64,000 nt of DNA from Cokeromyces recurvatus (GCF_025118155.1 NW_026251387.1:1767501-1831500), one strand, 5' to 3'; shown: positions 34,925-47,090, counted from the stretch's first letter. The notes: generated by a model not told the origin, from the letters alone. Numbers and translations: made by a program.

Positions 34925-36872
34925 ATGCCTTCTATTCCATCAACGAGACAAAAAACATTTAAAAGTTCAAAAGAAGATGCCATTCAATGGAGTTTAACAA
35001 ATCATCATTCAAAAACTTATCTAGAAACAACAATCTGTAAATACAGTAAAAGTAAATCAACATTGGATGTAGCAAAAAAATTCATAAAGTTATTAAATAA
35101 TGCAAATAATGTAATTATAAAAAAAAAAGAAAAAAAAAATAAGGGTACAGAAGAGGACTAAAATCAAATTACAAATTACAAAAAAAAAAAAAGGAATCAG
35201 ATAAAATAACAGAAATTATAAAAGACATTACCTGTCTCTATCAAACCATTTCTTTCAATTCTAAGCAATTTCTTGAGTATATTTTTGAACATGCAACAAG
35301 TAGCAATATACGAATACTCGTTTTATATTCTAAAATTGTTTCTCAGTTACAAGTTCTTGCCCTAAGTACAAGATTAATACTTTCTTATGTACCTCATTTA
35401 GATGAAACTTTAATTAGACTAATTTCATTTGAAGAAAATGAAATAGCTGAAGGTACTTTACATTTTTAAACTTGGCTTTCATCTTTTACATGTATAACAT
35501 TCATTTAAACAAACAAAATAGTTTATATTCACTCTATACAAAAAGATATACGTCATAAATTAATCATGAAAGGTGGACGACAATTAGTTAATTGGAAGTA
35601 GGCTTATTAATCGTAACTTTTCTTTTTTTTTTTCATCATTAATTTTTTTATTCTTCCCATACTAGTGAATCAATGCAAATAGACCATGTTAAGTTTATGT
35701 TATACTTGTTGAAACAAGAAATAACATTTGAAGATCGGCATCTAGTTTTAGTGCAATTGTTAAAGCTGAGTAACATGGGTACTACTACAACGCAGGATAT
35801 GTATCACAACTTACAAAAAGTCAAGACAAATGTATTTATTACACAACATACGAATAAATTCATAACTAGATTACCTATTCTTCAACATCTCTCTAATTGG
35901 TTCTTTGAATTCAATCCAGATTCCAATTGGAAATTGATAGATCTTATTTTGCATAGTCTTCAATTAAATTCAATATCCGATGAGACATTGGATCTCTATT
36001 TCTTGCTTTATATTTACCAAAGTGGATGTCAAGAGTTAGTGATGAATGGGAATGACGTGATACGTATTTCAGATATTATCCAAACGTTGAATGAAGGAAT
36101 CATAAAGTCGCTTGAAAAAGGAGAAGGACAAGAGTTAATTCTCATTCTGACATTGGCCCAATTTGTATTAGAGCAAATGTATGGAAGTGTAGGCTATAGT
36201 TATGCTAATTGGTTTGATGTTAAGTAGTAGGACATAAACTCCTTGACAATATGTATATAGTCTACATGTATCATTAATATATCCTTTAATCTAGACCACA
36301 TTTACACATCAGAGGATGTCTGTATTATTAAATAAAAAGAAAGCAAGTATGGTATTTATAAAGACATTGCAAGAGATGATACCTTACGAGTTACCTAGTC
36401 TACTTCAAATTCATGGAAGATCTTTACAAAATTGCTCAACTGATATTGTTCCTCAGAATCATGTTTATGTTTCTGCTACAAAGAAACGGTTATTAGAATT
36501 AGGCGTAAGTATAATTATGATTGTACATGTTAATTTATTTAATCCATCCATAAATAGGTAAATTCAAGTTTAAAGTCATATCCTTCATCATTAAAAAAGC
36601 CTATACCACCATCAACTACGACGATGACAGAAAGTGAAGATAAAATAAAAGAGCTGATACAACAATTTATTAAAAAGGGCGGCATCATACCTACTTCTTT
36701 ATTACAATCTCATGTATTTCGTCGACAATGGTTTATTTCTACTTTTTTACCAAAGCTATTAGCTTGGGAAGGTAAAGAAATGGAAGCTAAACATCAGTTT
36801 ATTTTAGCATTAAAAGAAAAACAAAAGATTCCTGATACCATGTTTACGCAATATATAGAAAAGAAAAAATAA
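34925..36872 (+). CDS. Short FANCA-like protein (Fanconi anaemia group A)
   Basis: Six exons (34925-35110, 35194-35452, 35522-35597, 35666-36218, 36295-36504, 36558-36872) give 532 residues, all in phase. FANCA is a scaffold subunit of the Fanconi core complex, which monoubiquitinates FANCD2-FANCI at DNA crosslinks. Resemblance to the middle of animal FANCA is strongest in the last 200 residues: YSYANWFDTTF, then FIKTLQEMIPYELPSLLQIH, then TKKRLLELG, then GGIIPTSLLQSHVFRRQWFI and STFLPKLL, then FILALKEKQKIPDTMF. Animal FANCA has the same order, including FRRPYYVSHFLPALL and FIESLKRADKIPPSL. The protein stops where the vertebrate one continues for several hundred residues, and the N-terminus is also short. 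Helical throughout. The family call rests on remembered sequence and needs a profile search. Confidence 0.65.
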
Positions 36873-36965
36873 TAATAGTAGTAGTAATAATAATAATAAT
36901 AAATGATGATGATGATGATATCTTGAACCATTGGATATTTTTAAAAAGTAGGTTAAAATATTATA

Positions 36966-39555
36966 TTAATTAAATGCTCTACCATTTGATAAAGACGCAT
37001 ACATAGCATCAATTTGTTCTTGAAAGACTTTCTTTGCAGTCTCACGCTTCAATTTGAAAGTAGGAGTTAAGAGATCGTTATCGATTGTAAATTCATTAGG
37101 AGTCAAATAAATGGCCTTCATCAATTCAAAGCCCTTAAGATCATTTTGTTTACCATATGTATTCAGTATCTTTAATAAATCCTTCTTTACTTCTTCTGAT
37201 TCATATGGATTTTGAACTGAAGGATGAGTATTTGAAACCCAAGGCTTAAAGGCATCTTTATCAGGGACAATGACACCTACTAAAGAAGCTTGTAAGGAAT
37301 TACCATAAACATAAGCTTGAGCAACCAATTCATGCTTTTGATAAACGCCCTCAATCTTTTCAGGTGCAATGTATTCACCCTATGATTATGATGAGTATAG
37401 ATGTATATATATAATGACTACTATCATCACTTACTTGAGATAATTTAAATATATTCTTTAAACGATCAATAATGACTAAACGATTTGCAGAATCAAACAT
37501 ACCAATATCACCAGTATGTAACCAACCATCTTGATCAATCGTTTCAGCTGTCTTGTCAGGTGCCTGATAATATTCACGCATAATAGCATGACCTCTAATA
37601 CAAATTTCACCACGAGGATAAGGTTTATCGGTAGAACGATAATCCATATCAGGAACATCCACTAATTTAATTTCAGAACAAGGGAAAGGTGCACCAACGA
37701 CACCAGAGGTATTATCGTCTGTAATTGTCTAACATGAAAGAAAGAAAGATTAGATTTTAGTCCATTTTATGTATTTTTTAAAAAAAGAAAAGGACTCTAC
37801 CAAACAACCAGCACAGAAATTCTCTGTTTGACCATAGCCTTCATATACTTTAGCTGAAAAACAAATACGCATAAAGTCCATTACATCAGGCGAGACAGGT
37901 GCAGAACCACTAAGAATAAACCGAAGACGGCCACCTAACTTTTGTCGAATCTAATAAAGAGACACACACAAAAAAGGAAGGGAGTGAAATTTAGTTATCT
38001 ATCTTTTATCCCTCTTTTTTTTTTTTCTTTCTTTCTATTTTTTTTTTTAATTTCTTACATTCCCAAAAACGACACGATCCCAAAGCCAATGATTAACCGT
38101 CTTATTAAGAGAAGACTTTTTAGTATTAAAAGCAGTATTAAAAAGATAAGCGGGGACACCACCTTTAGCTTTAACACCTGCCAAAACCTTATCATAAATA
38201 CGATTAAAAAGTCTAGGAACCGAACAAAAGACAGTAGGTTTTAATTCAGCAATATCATCCAATAATTTAAGTGTATCACCCTATTATTCATATTAAGTTT
38301 TAAAGTCTAAAAAAATAAAAAGGTACAAATTATAAATCTAATTTACCTGATAGTAACCAAGAGCAGCACCTTTAAATAAATGAATACCTTGTGCAGCACG
38401 TTCAAAGACATGAGCAAGAGGAAGATATGAAATATAAACATCATCCTTTGTAATTAAAGCAAAGCTTCCCTTATCACCTACAGCAGAAATAGCAGTAATA
38501 GCAGCCACACTTGCTGCTTGAGTCAAGACAGCACCCTTAGGAACACCTGTGGTACCGCTAAAAAAAATTACATAAGATTATTAGTATCTATTTTATTTTA
38601 TTTTTTTGTATTACCACATTATGCTTAACCACTTTTCTCTCCTTTATTATTTTTACTACTCCTATTTTTTTTTTTTTTACCTAGTATAACAAATAGTTGC
38701 AATATCCTCAGGTTTAGCCATTTCTGTTTCTTCTTGAATTGAAGCACCCATTGATTCAACTTCATGGAAAGTATAGACCTTTAAACCAATAGCTTCAGCG
38801 GCTTGTTTCTTTGTTGTATCTAATGCATCTCCATCCATTACAATAATAGTTTTAATAGAAGTAAGTTGATTTTTAAGTTTAATAATATTGTCCAGTTTAT
38901 CGGCGCTTAAAACAATGAATTCCATATTAGTTTGATTAACAATATATTCCATTGCTTCAGCTCCCAATGTATCATAGAGTGCAACAATGATAAACGCTTG
39001 TCTATAAGAAGCTAATTCTGTCATTGTCTATTATCAAAAAAAAAAATTAGTTTATATATAATTTTTTGTTCATTGTATTTTTTATTGTCAAGTATATATA
39101 TATAAATATATATATATATTTTTTTTACCCATTCTGGTTTATTAATAGAATAAACACCAAGTGCTTCTTGACGTTTTAAACCAAGCTGAACTAAACCTTT
39201 ACCATAATGAATGATACGCTTATATACTTGAGGATAACTTTGCCAAACATATTCTTTTGCAACACCGTTTTCCATGCGGCGTGTGCCCATAAAAGGTTTA
39301 TCTAAAGTTATTGAATGTAATTTTAATATTAAAATACATAATAAACATTTGTTTTTTGTTTTTGTTTGTTTTTGTTTTTTTACCACCAGCTAACTTGTAT
39401 CCATGAAGAAACATATCCCACAGAGTATAAATGTCTTCTGGATGATCAACTAACTTATCAGCAAATCTGAAATGACGATAAGGAACAGTTTCTCCATCTT
39501 TCTTTACTGCACCAGGTACTGGAATAGCGTAAGGAGGTTCAAAAGCAGGAGGCAT
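36966..39555 (-). CDS. Long-chain fatty-acid-CoA ligase (ACSL/Faa type)
   Basis: Eight or so exons, about 665 residues, starting [21 protein letters not shown]. It activates long-chain fatty acids to acyl-CoA using ATP. Visible adenylate-forming motifs are [16 protein letters not shown] (P-loop, split by an intron after CYTS), [60 protein letters not shown] and [13 protein letters not shown] with the LVIIDRLKN hinge. Length and order match the ACSL group rather than the shorter 4-coumarate ligase group. No clear PTS1 at the C-terminus (GRAFN) and no strong N-terminal helix, so location (lipid droplet, ER or cytosol) is open. The last exon is 36966-37328. Convergent with the FANCA-like gene, 93 bp between stops. 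Confidence 0.93.
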
Positions 39556-39776
39556 AATAAAGTAAAGAAAATTTTATATGAAAGAAAAAAAGAGGAGGAT
39601 GAAATTTTTTTTTTTTTAATTTTAATTTTTTTTTTTTTTTTTTTTTTTACAAAAAAAAGGTCACTCGAGTTTTTTTTTTTTTTTTTTTTTCTCAGTTGGG
39701 GGGAGGAAGGGGGAAAGTATAGACATAGACAACAATAATATAAAGCATTATTTATTAAGGTACAACCTTATTTCTT

Positions 39777-41915
39777 TTACCCCAAATTTTTTTTCTTTTT
39801 AATAATCACTTGTCCATCTTGTGTTAACTCAGGTGTAATCCCCATTTCACTTAATTCTTTTGTTTGAACTACTTCTTGTGGACTTAATTCTTCGATTATT
39901 TTTTGATTTTCAATATTATTTTCCATTAAATTACGTAAAGCTAAAGTTGCATATTCTCGAAGATCTATTAAAAGGATATAAGATGTACAAGAAAGAAAAG
40001 AAAAAATAAAGAAAACTTACAAGGATTTGAATCGTCAATCTTCAACTGTGAAAGAATTAAAGGTATTCCTTCTAATGTACGAACCTATAGAGTTGTGTAT
40101 CTGTTTATAAAGGATTGTCTTTTCTTTTAATTGATTCTACAATTCAACTTTACCTTGTCTTGCATATCTTTATCTTTATAACTCATCGTGCCTATAAAAC
40201 GAACACACTCTCTTTTAATATAATTAAATCCTATTTCTGGACGTTCCTTTTCAACAGTAGGTAACTTGAGCATTTCCAAGTGACCAAGAATATCTTTTTT
40301 TTTTAAAAAAAAAATATATATAAATAGACAAGTCGATACAATTGTTCTTGTTTTCTATGTTCCTTTTACCTATAACTAATTGTAGTGTGTTCACTTTAAT
40401 CAAAATATCTTTGAGTCCTCTTATTTGTTGATCTTCTTGATCTAATATAAATAGCTGATTGATGATCTGAAATAGTAAAGCAATGCCAGTATACACATTT
40501 GAAATTTGATCAGGTTGTAATTGACTTGCTCCTTGCTCTTTTATTGATATTAATACTTTTAAAGTTTCTTTTCCAATAAGAACAAATTGTTGGGTGAGAA
40601 ATTGAAGTGATTCCTCGTGATTCATAAATTCTGGAAATGCTTCTTTGTGTCCATGTACCTTCGAATCAAGTATTTTCAAAAGAATGATTTGATGATCACT
40701 TAAAATATCTTTATCACTGTATATATTATTTAATCATAATTAACCTCATTTACCAGATTTCCATATTACATATCACATATATATATATTTATATATTACC
40801 TATAATCATCTACTTCAATAAATAACTTTTTATAATAGCCAAAATTAATTAATTCACTTAAAATCGTATATCTATTTTATGTAAATTTGAGTTACTTTTT
40901 TGCATTTTTTTTTTTTTAAGTTTATTTACCCCAATTCGAAATTCTTACTTTCTTCATTTCCATGTAACCTTTCAATATCTCCCAAAATGGCAGCTAAAAT
41001 ATCTTTACCTAATTTTCTATTTACAAGCAAGTCACTAAAAAGAAAAGATAGAGTAAGTCTTTATGAATTTTTTTTTTTTTATTTATTTATTTACTTACCA
41101 TCTTTCTTTATTGCCACGAATACAATTTATAATTAAAACAAGTGCACTCATAATTAAATTATCGTTATTTTTTGACAAAATATAACTGTATTTGATGAAC
41201 GATTAAAAAAAGTAAATAAAATAAAATAAAATGACTTTTTATACCTCCAAATAGACCCTCTTCGTTCGTTAGACATCCATATTTTCCATATAAAGTCAAT
41301 GGCTGTATGATTACTGGTAATCATATTAGAAATAGCTTGAGTGCCAACTTGAAGTATCATATTATTATCAGCTATTATAAACAGTTTTAATATTTAAATT
41401 TACAGTGTAAGCATTAGTAATTCTATTTTTACTTGAACTGCTTGTCTTTTCAGCTAATAGATCCTCGATTTTATATAATGCAGCATACTGACTAAAATAA
41501 ATATTCATGTTAAAACTTTGTCTTTCTCTCTCTTTCTCTTTTTTTTTTTTTTTGTTATCGATTGGCACAATGTACTTTACATGGCTAAGCGTTGATTATG
41601 AGGATTACCAGCAACGACATTTCTTGTCAATTTGATCAAATTGATTAAACATTGCTCATTAGAATCCTGTACTAGAGTTAAAAGTGCTGCATTAAATAGC
41701 TTCCAATATTTATCAGAAGCTCCTAATTGAATTCTAGTTGATTTAATATAAATGTGTCTACTATTTATCTATTTTTTTTTTATTGAATAAATAGAATACC
41801 TAAACGTATTATCTTCCAAAGTTCGTTTTACTGCTTTCTCTAACGCTAATTCAAGTTTATTGGCGTCTTCTTGTCCATTTTTATATTTTAAAAGATGATC
41901 TATTACACCTCGCAT
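39777..41915 (-). CDS. Ataxin-10 family protein (yeast Ctr86 relative)
   Basis: About ten short exons read in phase from MRGVIDHLLKYKNG (41915) to the stop at 39777, about 500 residues. It is an armadillo-like helical repeat protein throughout. The N-terminal part has NLIKLTRNVVAGNPHNQRLA, and the C-terminal ataxin-10 domain has GFNYIKRECVRFIGTMSYKD, then GIPLILSQLKIDDSNPYLRE, then ALRNLMENNIENQKII, all characteristic. In animals ataxin-10 acts in neurite growth and cytokinesis; the yeast homologue Ctr86 is essential and poorly understood. The sequence shows no catalytic site, so a scaffold role is likely. Intron-rich, many introns 60-110 bp. The last codons, a lysine run, are lineage-specific. 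Lies 221 bp upstream of the acyl-CoA synthetase on the same strand. Confidence 0.85.
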
Positions 41916-42836
41916 ATTTAAAAAAACATAAAGAAGAAAGAGGGTTTTTTTTTTTTCTGAAAACTTTTTTTTTCTTAAAAAAAGAAAAAAAAAATTAAAG
42001 TCAGTAGAGTGTAAAATTTGGCATAATGATGCGGTAATTTTTTTTTACTTTTAAATAAAACTAGAACATGATTCAAAGAGAGACAGTAAATCATGTTACC
42101 TCTACAGAAACAACCATTTAAAATTAATATCGCTGCTTATTCAAGTAAAACGATTTAAGACCTTGATATATTTAAACTGAAACGTCAAAAAAAAAATAGG
42201 TAACACAAATTCCTTTCATCATTTTGAACCAAAACGACAATAGAAGAATCAGGGAACAACAAGGTGTGTGTGTGTGTGTGTGTAAACTTTTTTTTTATTT
42301 ATCATGAGCATCACTTTAATTGGCAGTAAAGAGTCATAAAATCAAAGATAGAGAAAGAGTGAAAGAAGATTCTTGTGAATTTCAATCTAATCAAAGATGG
42401 AGGGGCGTGTCTATTCAAAGGTAAAGAATAAACATCTCTACTTTGCTTTTTTTTTTTTTTCTTTTTTAGATTTGAAACATACAGACTTAACCACGTATGG
42501 GAATGGAGTCGTTTTAGTTTCACATCTATTTCTCACTTAAATGCCAAAGATCTTCTCTGGTCAGTCTGATCAACTACATACGAGTTTATTATAACAAGCT
42601 TCCGATCCTATATGTAATAGAAAACATTCATTTTTTTACTATTTGACGATAAAAAAGAAAAAGAAAATTATACGTATTCACGTTATTATTAATGTTAAAC
42701 TTTTCTTTTTCTTTTTCGAATTCGTATATAAATACCTTGATTTTTTTTTTTTTTAATATATCTGTATTTTTTTTTTCTACTTTTTTTTTTTTTTAAAAAA
42801 AAAAAGGCTGCAATTTTATATACAACTGTTCCAAAA
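41916..42836. other. Intergenic region with TG repeat
   Basis: Contains a TG microsatellite at about 42264-42283, many poly(A/T) tracts and a small GC-rich patch GGAGGGGCGTGTC near 42399. No gene recognised; a minus-strand open frame at 42311-42523 is low complexity. Confidence 0.35.
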
Positions 42837-43070
42837 ATGCATGAAATATTTACAGCCTCCTTTTTAAGGAAACGTAATAGTGGTTTACTTGTATTCAACA
42901 AACGATTATTCAAAAGGTTTTTTAAACACAAAAGTGACATGGACAAAGATAGGGAATTCATCAGGTTGCAAAGAGTACAACGTGAAGCGTATGTGGACCA
43001 TTTAGACAAGGAATACAAAATGATGTATGCATTATTCGAGGGAAATAATAATAATAGTTCATTAGTCTAG
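42837..43070 (+). CDS. Small hypothetical basic protein
   Basis: A 77-residue open frame beginning MHEIFTASFLRKRNSGLL. It is basic in the first half and charged-helical in the second (DKDREFIRLQRVQREAYVDH, then KEYKMMYALFEG), ending in an Asn/Ser tail. The amino-acid mix is protein-like rather than the Phe/Lys/Ile runs seen in spurious frames here. A TATA-like TTTTATATA lies about 25 bp upstream. No domain recognised. The downstream region 43140-43390 also holds short open segments that might be extra exons, but I found no splice path joining them. Confidence 0.35.
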   Translation: MHEIFTASFLRKRNSGLLVFNKRLFKRFFKHKSDMDKDREFIRLQRVQREAYVDHLDKEYKMMYALFEGNNNNSSLV

Positions 43071-43409
43071 AATAAATATACAAATACATCTATTTCACCA
43101 TTTGTCATCATCCTATATTGTATTTTTTTTTTCTTTCTTTTTTTCTTTTTAATATGGTACCAGTTTAGATTACCTAAACAGTCAATACAAGATGAAGTCA
43201 TGATACTCTGATTTTTTTTAGTATTTTTTAGTATTTTTGCTATAAAAGATGCTATTTTTTTATTCTTTGATTTCCAATTACACAGTTCTATTTCTAGAAA
43301 AAGAAGAGGGAAAGACACTAACGATGAAGAGAATAGATCATCAACTACTCTGCTAAGCAATTTAGGTGGTTACAAGTCAAATGATATAACCTAGTTTATT
43401 TAGTAAATG

Positions 43410-43440
<31 letters not shown>

Positions 43441-43927
43441 GAAACCGTTATTAAAGTCAGCAGCTTTGGTTCTGTTGTGGAGAACCAGGCTTAATCCTCC
43501 AGACCAGACAACCCTCTCTCTCTCTCCCCCCCCTTAGTTTGTTTCTTTGTTTCGAGTTATCCCCATGATGAGCCAAATAAATAAACTCGGGTCAATGGTT
43601 TGTATATTTTTTATATACTTTGCACTAGAAAATGATAACAGATAGAAAGAAGTATATAATTGTAGCTTTTGTATCAGCTGATCACCTTGATATTAGATAA
43701 GCACTCATAAGGTGAGTTGGACTATGCTAATAAATAGATATATATATAAAAAAAAAGATTAGTAATTACATAATTGATCTATTGGAAATAATGTGAATGT
43801 GATTTATAATATATTTATTATTATTATTATTATTACATATAATTTGATATTAGTGTTATAACTAAGAGAGATAGGGGGGAATGAAAGAGGGAGGAAGATA
43901 ATAAGATATATAAGGTAATAATAGTAT
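43071..43927. other. Intergenic region, contains an unexplained hairpin and short coding-like segment
   Basis: Includes a coding-like stretch on + (after an AG at about 43299) ending at a stop near 43394, a poly(A) tract at about 43410-43438, a perfect 7-bp hairpin TGGTTCT/AGAACCA at about 43468-43488, a CT/C-rich tract at 43514-43533, and AT repeats. No gene model could be built. Confidence 0.35.
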
Positions 43928-44344
43928 TTATATTGGCTGTGGAATACGATAATCTTTTGTATGCTCCTGATAAGTTGGAGGAGGCTGTTCTACAGTATTT
44001 GATCCTATTATCGCTGTACTATAGGACGGTGTACGCTGTAATGGTGGCAATGTATAATCAGTAGAAGGGTAATAATATGTGTTGGGTTGTCTAGCTTGAT
44101 TTTCACTGATATCTACAATGACATAATTATCATTTGTTTGTTGATTTACAGTAGTAGAGGGATCTATTTTATTTAAATATAAACACACACACGCACACAT
44201 ACATATTTATATTTATATTCATATGCAACGATCTTCTGTTTATTCACCTCTTCTAGATTCTCGCTGCTTTTTATATAATAAAAATAAAGAGGTTAACAGT
44301 AAGATAAAGCAAATAATCCAAATAACGTTATAGATTACAAGCAT
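43928..44344 (-). CDS. Small single-pass membrane protein with a PPxY motif
   Basis: Two exons (44344-44248, 44163-43928) give 110 residues. It starts MLVIYNVIWIICFILLLTSL, a single hydrophobic helix, followed by a basic KKQRESRR stop-transfer and a polar tail of about 75 residues rich in Gln, Asn, Pro, Ser, Thr and Tyr. The tail has PPPTY near residue 95, a PPxY motif that binds WW domains of Nedd4/Rsp5 ubiquitin ligases, plus LPPLQRTPSY. The layout suggests a small adaptor that brings Rsp5 to membrane proteins, by analogy with yeast Bsd2/Tre-type adaptors; this is inference. A poly(A) run of about 38 lies just upstream of the start. No homologue recognised by name. Confidence 0.65.
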
Positions 44345-44350
44345 TTTTTT

Positions 44351-44393
<43 letters not shown>

Positions 44394-44524
44394 GAAATGA
44401 GTCGTATCATTGGCTTGGCATCATTATTATAAATTTAAAGTTAACTTTACTTTGATTGGCTGTTAATCATTCTGTCAAATAAAGTCCCTCTTTTCCTTAA
44501 AGAAGAAAAAAAAAGAATTTTATT

Positions 44525-45533
44525 ATGACTCACGATGATCACATTGAGGAAACAAAGCCTACCATTCGTAACTTTCGTGGAATAGAATATGATATAAATG
44601 ACCCCAAATTTCAAGGTCTATCAAAGAGAGCTATTAAGCGTTTATTAAGAGACGAAAAATGGGAAGAAACTAAAGATGAAAGAAAAATTGCAATGAGAGA
44701 GAAAGTACGATTAAAACGTATTGAAAGACGAAAGTTAATGAGAGAAGGTGTGATCGAACGTCCACCTACAAAGAAAAAATTAGCTTATTTAAGTGAAGTG
44801 ACTAATGTTGGTCTTATTATTGATTGTAGTTTTAATCATTTAATGACTGAAAAGGTAAAACTTTATTATACTTATATAGAAAACATAATAAGCAGTTGAG
44901 GAAGAATATACTAACTTATTCATGTTACCTTAGGAAATTCAATCATTTGTTAAACAATTAAGTTACTCTTATGGGAAGAACAAAACTGCACCTAAAGCAA
45001 TGAAGTTGGCTCTAACTTCTTTTGATGACACTTTAAAACAAGTCATGAATGATAAATTACCTACTTGGCAGCAATGGATTGATCATAACAAGGAACAGAG
45101 AAACAAAGTATCAATTCATTCTACTTGTTATTTGGATTTATTTCCTAAAGAAAGTTTAGTTTATTTATCTGCTGATTCAGATAATGTAATCGAAAAACTA
45201 GAAGAAGGCAAATATTATATTATAGGTGGCATTGTTGATAAAAATCGATATAAGAATCTATGTCAAGACAAAGCGGTTAAACAAGACATTCAAACTGCTC
45301 GATTGCCTATTAGTGATTATTTACAAATGTCAAGTAGAAAAGTTTTAACTGTTAATCAAGGTATACCCCCCCTTTTTTTTTTTTACTATAATAGTGTATT
45401 ATTTGTACTAATCAATTGTATAACAATAGTATGTGAAATTATGTTAAAATGGTTAGAGTTCAATGATTGGCAAAAAGCGTTCATGGAAGTTATACCAGGC
45501 AGAAAATTAAAAGATGTTCAGCTTGTTGAATAA
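44525..45533 (+). CDS. TRM10: tRNA (guanine-9-N1)-methyltransferase Trm10
   Basis: Three exons (44525-44854, 44934-45360, 45430-45533) encode 286 residues. Trm10 methylates N1 of purine 9 in tRNA using S-adenosylmethionine and has a SPOUT fold. Visible features: a basic N-terminal region (LSKRAIKRLLRDEKWEE, KVRLKRIERRKLM), the core start VTNVGLIIDCSFNHLMTEKE split by an intron, then YLSADSDNVIEKLEEGKYYI and IGGIVDKNRYK, then ARLPISDYLQMSSRKVLTVN, and EFNDWQKAFMEVIPGRK. All match the conserved order of eukaryotic Trm10 and its length (yeast 293). The Asp in the GGIVDKN motif corresponds to the family's proposed catalytic residue. The intron before the last exon includes a C7T11-like tract next to the donor. 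Confidence 0.95.
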
Positions 45534-46376
45534 TATATATGAGGAGAATCGATATATAGTATTTCATGTTAAAGTAAGGTAAACGTTGAAATAGAAGAGT
45601 GTGTTAATGCTATTAAATTAATAACAGTATATGACATAATAGTGTCATCCATCTTGATTATAATTCATTCATAGTAATGGTAGTTTTCGGTGAAGATGAA
45701 AGGGCTTATTAAATGATATACTAATATTTGAATAGAATCTTGCAAATAGAGGCATGAATAAAAGGAGAATAGTTGGTCATGATGTCTATTATGTATAGTG
45801 TGCATATAGATTGCTGTAGTATGTATATTATCATTGATAAAAGTGTTTAGTGTCATGAGTATTCTCTTGGTGTATTAGAGATTGAATTTGAGTTTTTATC
45901 TATTCTGTCTTCCTTCCAATATTAATATATACAATATAATCATTCTGGTCTACAATTCAAGAGGTAGCTTTATAATAGTTTCTCATATACATATTATGGA
46001 TTAAAGAATTCTTTTTTTTTTATCTACACTATACAAGAACAAATGATTATGAAATAAATTATGGATTAAAGAATTCTTTTTTTTTTATCTACACTATACA
46101 AGAACAAATGATTATGAAATAAATACAAGGAAAAAAAAACTTTCTATGAGTGACAGCGTTTACCTAATAATGAGCTACCTAAAGCTATCGAATTATATTG
46201 TGTTCTATAATAAAAGACAGGAAGAAGCTTATAATTTAATATTTTTTTTTTTTTTCATTAGAAGAAATCTATGCTGCTGAGATCAAATCTATTATTAATA
46301 ATAATGCCATCATTATATAATCCATACTTTTTTTTTTTTTTCTTGGAAGCTTTCCTTTAGTAAAAAAGTAATTATA
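45534..46376. other. Intergenic region with a tandem duplication
   Basis: About 840 bp between TRM10 and the YjbQ-family gene. It includes the 65-bp tandem duplication listed separately and T tracts near 46243 and 46330. No gene recognised. Confidence 0.4.
45995..46124 (+). repeat. Two-copy tandem duplication, 65-bp unit
   Basis: The unit beginning TATGGATTAAAGAATTC, followed by a T10 run and TCTACACTATACAAGAAC, occurs twice head to tail with a period of 65 bp and no differences that I can see. Perfect identity points to a recent duplication. Confidence 0.9.
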
Positions 46377-47090
46377 ATGTCCCGTTGGTTTCAAAAAGAG
46401 ATTCGTTTGAATGAACGAAGGAGAGGTACATATAATCGATAATATGGAAAGTATCTCCGAGATTCATATACATATAAATATATACATACAATAGGTTGTC
46501 ATCTTGTTCATAGTGAAATTGTCAATCAAATACCTGAATTAAAGAATTTTAAAGTTGGCATGGCAAACTTTTTCTGTAGAATATTTTTTTCAAAGAAGAA
46601 AAAAAAAAAATAACGATCTGTATATATTGACTTTAAATTTTATTATAGTAAAGCATACCTCTGCTTCTTTGATGATTAACGAGAATTATGATTCTGATGT
46701 ACAAAAGGATATGGAAATGGGGTTAAATAAGATTGTGCCCGAGTCCTTTCCTTATATTCATACAGCCGAAGGGCCTGATGATATGGTATACAGTGATAAT
46801 AAAAAATAAACGCGAAATACAATCCTATTTATATACATGTATATATAGCCTGGACATCTAAAATCTGGTATTGTTGGTGTATCTTTAAATGTTCCTATCA
46901 CAAATGGTAAACTTAACTTGGGAACATGGCAAGGGTAAGCAGTGATTCAAAGATACCTATTTTATAATTGAACACTTAATTTCTTTTTTTTAAAAAAAAA
47001 AACAAAAAAAACAGTATTTATCTTTGTGAACATCGTAATTCTGGTGGTTCACGTCGTCTTGTAATTACATTACAAGGTCAAGAGAAATAA
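46377..47090 (+). CDS. YjbQ/UPF0047 family protein
   Basis: Five short exons, roughly 140 residues, starting [17 protein letters not shown]. The UPF0047 core is clear: [15 protein letters not shown], then [14 protein letters not shown], then [17 protein letters not shown], then [19 protein letters not shown], ending with [12 protein letters not shown]. The conserved His of the HTSASL motif, the His of PGHLKSGI and the His of LCEHRNSGG form a metal-site-like cluster. Bacterial YjbQ has weak thiamine-phosphate synthase activity; the eukaryotic role is unknown. Splice joins place VKH versus LKH at the third exon, one residue uncertain. The C-terminus ends just 21 bp from the stop of the HPP gene on the opposite strand. 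Confidence 0.88.

Noticed and set aside
43560..43690. Possible C/D-box small nucleolar RNA (ATGATGA near 43565, CTGA near 43679)
   Set aside because: Box spacing of about 115 nt and no terminal stem or guide element that I can support; such short boxes occur by chance.
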